Positions 12,802 through 15,278 of a stretch of DNA of 15,278 bases are shown here, in pieces; the first letter of the stretch is position 1; each line of letters starts with the position of its first letter. Source of the DNA: Pseudomonadota bacterium (GTDB lineage Bacteria > Pseudomonadota > Alphaproteobacteria > Rhizobiales > Beijerinckiaceae); contig JAFAAP010000313.1 in NCBI GenBank assembly GCA_023426505.1, positions 1 to 15,278 of the forward strand. Reading direction: 5' to 3'. Both the position numbers and the translations under genes were made by a program. The notes beneath the pieces are model-generated. The model was not told where the DNA came from and made no database searches. It worked only from the letters and a program-made list of their open reading frames with translations.

Positions 12802-13479
12802 ATGTGCGGACGGATCGTTCAGTATCGCAGCCCTGATGATTATGCGGCCGCGCTGCGCCTCTCCGAACCCGACCTTCCCCATCTTCCGGCGAACTTCAAC
12901 GGTGCGCCCGGACAGGACTTCCTGATCGTCCGTCACGAGCGGGAAGCGGATGAGCCGGACCTCTGCATGTCCCGATGGGGCTTCGCGCCGGGCATCATGG
13001 GAGAGCGCAAGGCGTCAGCGCGAATTACGACCGCCCATGCCGAGACGGTCGTGACGGAGGGCGCGTTCTGCGCAGCCTACCGCTACCGCCGGTGCCTGGT
13101 CCCCGTGGACGGCTTCTACGAATGGAAAAAGCTCGGGCCCATGGGCAAGCAGCCCCATGCGGTCAGCATGGAGGACGGCCGGCCTTTCACCCTTGCCGGC
13201 CTCTGGGAGAACTGGAAGAGCCCGGAAGGGATCTGGCTGCGCACCTTCGTGATCGTCACCATGCCGAGCAACAAGCTCCTGGCCGGCATCAACGATAGGA
13301 TGCCCCTCATCATCGACCCGCAGGACCGCGAGCGCTGGCTGAGCGATGAAGGCCATCCGGGCGATCTCCTGCGCCGGCACCCGTCCGAAGGTATGGCCCG
13401 GTGGCTCGTATCGCCGGAGGTGAACAGCCTCAGAAACAACGGCCCGTCCCTGCTGGCGCCGATGGCTGTCGCAGGATGA
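12802..13479 (+). CDS. SRAP-domain protein (YedK/HMCES-like) with altered active site
   Basis: Member of the SOS-response-associated peptidase family (225 aa), which shields abasic sites in single-stranded DNA by forming a covalent bond with Cys2. The start MCGRIVQY puts C2 in place after Met removal; AGGAG lies eight bases before the ATG at 12802. The conserved VPVDGFYEWKK with catalytic E107 is intact. Two other family landmarks differ. The usual INARAET block (Asn75 in E. coli YedK) reads ITTAHAET here (T76/T77, H79). The usual IH.RMP block (His160 in E. coli YedK) reads INDRMP (N164). So the nucleophile and Glu are kept while the DNA-binding Asn and catalytic His appear lost. It may be a divergent paralog with altered crosslink chemistry. 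No SOS polymerase genes are nearby. Confidence 0.92.
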   Translation: MCGRIVQYRSPDDYAAALRLSEPDLPHLPANFNGAPGQDFLIVRHEREADEPDLCMSRWGFAPGIMGERKASARITTAHAETVVTEGAFCAAYRYRRCLVPVDGFYEWKKLGPMGKQPHAVSMEDGRPFTLAGLWENWKSPEGIWLRTFVIVTMPSNKLLAGINDRMPLIIDPQDRERWLSDEGHPGDLLRRHPSEGMARWLVSPEVNSLRNNGPSLLAPMAVAG

Positions 13480-13494
13480 GTTGCGGACGCAAAT

Positions 13495-13530
13495 AGGGTG
13501 GATGGCAGTTCATCCGTGCCCATCCACCCT
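13495..13530 (+). terminator. Long hairpin downstream of the SRAP gene
   Basis: Perfect 11-bp stem AGGGTGGATGG / CCATCCACCCT with a 14-base loop, 15 bases after the SRAP stop. No T-tract follows (GTCATG), so it is either a factor-assisted terminator or a 3'-end stabiliser. Confidence 0.5.
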
Positions 13531-13769
13531 GTCATGCCCCATTCGGAGCGCGACCGTTTAGCCTCTGGTAAGCTTCGGGTCCTTCGCGCGTCGTGCCGTA
13601 CCGTGCCTCTGGATACTGCCTCTCGAGGGTAGCGCCGTCGCCTTTTCATTCAACGGCTTCACCGTCTCCGGCCGCACGCGGCCTGTTCATCGCATGCGGA
13701 AATGTTGAGCAGGTGCGGATTTCGCGAGCATCGGGCGAAAAAGGCGCGGTGCCGGCGACTGCGGAGGCC

Positions 13770-14015
13770 TCAAGATCCCTTCTGCTTCACGATGACCGGG
13801 ACGATCATGTCGCCCCAAAAACCTTCCTCGGAATGAAACCGCTTCACCCGCTGCAGCTCGACGGACAGGCCGTGATGGACGCAGTTCATCACCGCTTCGT
13901 TCACCCGGTGCAACTCGTTGGCCAGGATGCGGATGGCCGATTCCTGCTCGGGCGACATCGAGGTGGTGATCTCCTCGATCCGGTTCTTCATCTGCGGCTT
14001 GTCTGACGTGGTCAT
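13770..14015 (-). CDS. Hypothetical small cytoplasmic protein (81 aa)
   Basis: No family is recognised. The product MTTSDKPQMKNRIEEITTSM then SPEQESAIRILANELHRVNE is a polar N-terminus followed by a long helix. A second part, VHHGLSVELQRVKRFHSEEG, leads to a hydrophobic C-terminal strand FWGDMIVPVIVKQ. No signal peptide or clear membrane helix is present. The ATG at 14015 is preferred to one at 14057 because GAGGG sits eight bases before it and the 14 extra residues are unremarkable. Another small minus-strand gene ends 73 bases upstream, so the two may be cotranscribed. The 290 bases between its stop and the SRAP gene hold one long hairpin and no other gene that I can support. Confidence 0.7.
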   Translation of the reverse strand: MTTSDKPQMKNRIEEITTSMSPEQESAIRILANELHRVNEAVMNCVHHGLSVELQRVKRFHSEEGFWGDMIVPVIVKQKGS

Positions 14016-14088
14016 CGCTGCATCCCTCGGTTTGCATGGATCGCGCAGTCCGGTCACGATGATACAGCCGCGGGCGGGCGGCCCCCAT

Positions 14089-14370
14089 TCACCCTTTCGG
14101 CGGATCCGCCGTGAGCTTCGGCAGTTCCTTCGTCATCCAGGCCACCATCTCGTCCCTCGTCGTCAAGTGGCCGGGCATGGGGATGAAGGATCCACCCGAG
14201 TCATAGATCGCGATGCGATCCCGGGCGCCCATGATCGGATCGATCGAACGGCGCCTCGAACGTGTGCGAACCGGCGGTGGCCGGTGACGCACCCACATCA
14301 GCTGGAGCCCAATGAAACCCGCCAGTCCCGCGAAGGACAGGAGAACCACCAGTTCGATGGACGACGCCAC
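14089..14370 (-). CDS. Small N-anchored membrane protein (93 aa)
   Basis: No family is recognised. Residues 5-26 form one hydrophobic helix (IELVVLLSFAGLAGFIGLQL), followed by a strongly basic Arg/Pro linker (VRHRPPPVRTRSRRR), which by the positive-inside rule puts the C-terminal domain in the cytoplasm. That domain (about residues 42-93) includes DRIAIYDSGGSFIPMPGHLT and a helix DEMVAWMTKELPKL. The start is GTG (CAC on plus at 14368-14370) with GGAGGG seven bases upstream, which fixes it well. It lies upstream of the 81-aa gene on the same strand. The ribosome site and domain structure support a real gene; the function is unknown. Confidence 0.7.
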   Translation of the reverse strand: MASSIELVVLLSFAGLAGFIGLQLMWVRHRPPPVRTRSRRRSIDPIMGARDRIAIYDSGGSFIPMPGHLTTRDEMVAWMTKELPKLTADPPKG

Positions 14371-14571
14371 GGCTCATCCCTCCGGTCGAATGTGCTGTCG
14401 ATCAGGGGAATTCAGGAATGGGGCTTCATTTGGGTCGAAGAAGCACCCGAACGTCTCAAGAAATAATGCGCTTCGACCGGTCCGGCGCTCCGAAGCCTTA
14501 CGGCCAAGGTTTAGTTAAGGTTAAGACTTTTGCGCCTAGGCTCGAGGCTCCACAACGAAAGGAGCCTGATC

Positions 14572-14688
14572 ATGCGTACCCTGAAACACTCGCTCGTCGC
14601 GCTGGTGTCCGCCGCCGTCCTGGGCCCTTTCTTCGTCGTGTCGGCCTATGCGGCGACCGTCATCGCCTCCGCGCTGATGCTTCCGTGA
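14572..14688 (+). CDS. Tiny exported or membrane peptide (38 aa)
   Basis: The product MRTLKHSLVALVSAAVLGPF then FVVSAYAATVIASALMLP has a basic N-terminus and a hydrophobic stretch. The stretch could be a signal peptide with a cut after AYA (residue 27), leaving an 11-residue remainder, or a membrane anchor. Coding is supported by AGGAG about eight bases before the ATG and by a strong terminator 32 bases after the TGA, which together make a compact single-gene unit. Upstream lies an AT-richer patch GGTTTAGTTAAGGTTAAG (14508-14525), which may be part of its promoter. No family is recognised. Confidence 0.65.
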   Translation: MRTLKHSLVALVSAAVLGPFFVVSAYAATVIASALMLP

Positions 14689-14719
14689 GCCGACACGCGT
14701 TCTGAATCGTCACACGACC

Positions 14720-14746
14720 GGGCGTGGAGTGACTCCACGCCCTTTA
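14720..14746 (+). terminator. Rho-independent terminator of the 38-aa gene
   Basis: Perfect 10-bp stem GGGCGTGGAG / CTCCACGCCC with loop TGA, followed by TTTAT. It lies 32 bases after the stop codon. Confidence 0.82.
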
Positions 14747-14906
14747 TGCTGGTTCGAGAGAGCCCGAGATTCTCGCGCCAGAGTCTCCCTGCCAAGCGGA
14801 CGACTGGCAAGGTGAGGGGCGTTCGATCGAAGTCATGAACGATTGCCGGCGGCAATATTCAGACGAAGTTCAATCCGCTCGCCTCATCATGATCAAATCT
14901 ACTGCA

Positions 14907-14948
14907 GGAACCGCGTAGAGAACGAGTGTGTTGCCCTCTACACGTTCC
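14907..14948 (+). promoter_or_regulatory. Near-consensus EcfG promoter inside an inverted repeat
   Basis: GGAAC (14907-14911), 17-base spacer, TGTT (14929-14932): eight of nine positions match, 34 bases before the next ATG. The same stretch forms an interrupted palindrome: GGAAC/GTTCC outer arms and GTAGAG (14915-14920) / CTCTAC (14936-14941) inner arms. The dyad could be an operator or a 5' leader hairpin. Confidence 0.45.
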
Positions 14949-14965
14949 TCTGATCGGAGGAGATC

Positions 14966-15278
14966 ATGGAGTCTGCTCGTATTTTGAAGACCGGGCTGGC
15001 CGCTTTGGCGCTTTCCGGAACTCTTGCAGTCTGGTCCGCTCCCGTGCAGGCAGGCGCCGGCACCGGAACATGGCGCAATGGAATGGTCGAGGGACCCTAC
15101 GGGCCTGGCTATTACACGCCCGACGGCCGCTACTACGGTGATGGGCGTCAGCAGCGGCGCAGGACCTATACCCGCGAATACTATCGTCCTCAGCGTGACT
15201 ATGGATCGTATTACGAGTACCGCGATCCCTACGCGCGCCCGAGCGGATATCGCTGGCGGGGCGGCGGCTACGGCTATC
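14966..15278 (+). CDS. Secreted Tyr/Gly/Arg-rich protein, 3' truncated by window edge
   Basis: The frame is open to the end of the window (104 codons visible). Residues 1-31 are a Sec signal peptide (MESARILKTGLAALALSGTL, then AVWSAPVQA) with a cut predicted after VQA. The mature part begins GAGTGTWRNGMVEGPYGPGY and continues as a low-complexity region with repeated YY, YG and RY pairs (GRYYGDG, REYYRPQRDYG, GYRWRGGGYGY). Such repeats are seen in small surface or matrix proteins of soil Rhizobiales, but no named family is recognised. GGAGGAG lies about five bases before the ATG, and a near-consensus EcfG promoter is upstream. The unrelated frame at 14926-15141 is a shadow. Confidence 0.8.
   Translation, partial: MESARILKTGLAALALSGTLAVWSAPVQAGAGTGTWRNGMVEGPYGPGYYTPDGRYYGDGRQQRRRTYTREYYRPQRDYGSYYEYRDPYARPSGYRWRGGGYGY

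Noticed and set aside
14646..14855. 69-aa minus-strand frame after the 38-aa gene
   Set aside because: It runs through a strong plus-strand terminator and lacks a ribosome site.
14926..15141. 71-aa plus-strand frame near the right edge
   Set aside because: Overlaps in another frame the exported protein at 14966, which has a signal peptide and GGAGGAG and stays open to the window edge.
1..15278. CRISPR arrays, insertion sequences, tRNA genes or attachment sites
   Set aside because: No regularly spaced repeats, transposase motifs, tRNA arm signatures or duplicated target sites were seen on either strand by eye.

Overview
The window is GC-rich chromosomal DNA of an alphaproteobacterium. The Rhizobiales-type porin, a NepR-like protein, a HisKA_2 histidine kinase, GGAAC-N17-CGTT promoters and a DUF6894-type protein point to Hyphomicrobiales, perhaps Methylobacterium/Microvirga-like; the genus is inference. 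There are no IS elements, tRNAs, rRNAs or CRISPR arrays.

Left part (1-5700). The 3' end of a Porin_2-type outer-membrane porin ends at a strong terminator. A ribonucleotide reductase operon follows. Two NrdR-like boxes 31 bp apart lie at the start of a long leader holding a complete cobalamin riboswitch. Then come nrdA (two ATP-cones and the class I catalytic cysteines) and nrdB. NrdB has Phe at the place of the radical Tyr and Glu at the first metal ligand, the signature of class Ic (Chlamydia-type, Mn/Fe) enzymes. The layout suggests a B12-independent reductase that is shut off when B12 is available and is also governed by NrdR.

Middle part (5700-11650). Here small envelope proteins alternate with signalling genes: an 83-aa secreted protein (-), a 50-aa membrane protein (-), a lipoprotein (+) and a coiled-coil protein (-). 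Next is an overlapping pair encoding a NepR-like anti-sigma factor and a single-domain response regulator. A CHASE4-GGDEF-EAL cyclic-di-GMP enzyme is encoded on the opposite strand. A 24-aa membrane peptide and a DUF4118/HisKA_2 sensor kinase follow. Two perfect general-stress (EcfG-type) promoters lie just upstream of two of the small genes, and weaker versions precede others. The region looks like part of the general stress regulon together with signalling proteins of that kind.

Right part (11650-15278). A 61-aa hypothetical protein is followed by a 443-bp gene-free stretch with a candidate minus-strand small RNA (nested hairpin plus terminator). Then come a DUF6894 protein and an SRAP (YedK/HMCES) DNA-crosslink protein in which two conserved active-site positions are changed. 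Two small minus-strand genes, a 38-aa peptide and the 5' part of a Tyr/Gly/Arg-rich secreted protein complete the window. Many genes here are under 100 aa, and several are too short for routine gene calling.
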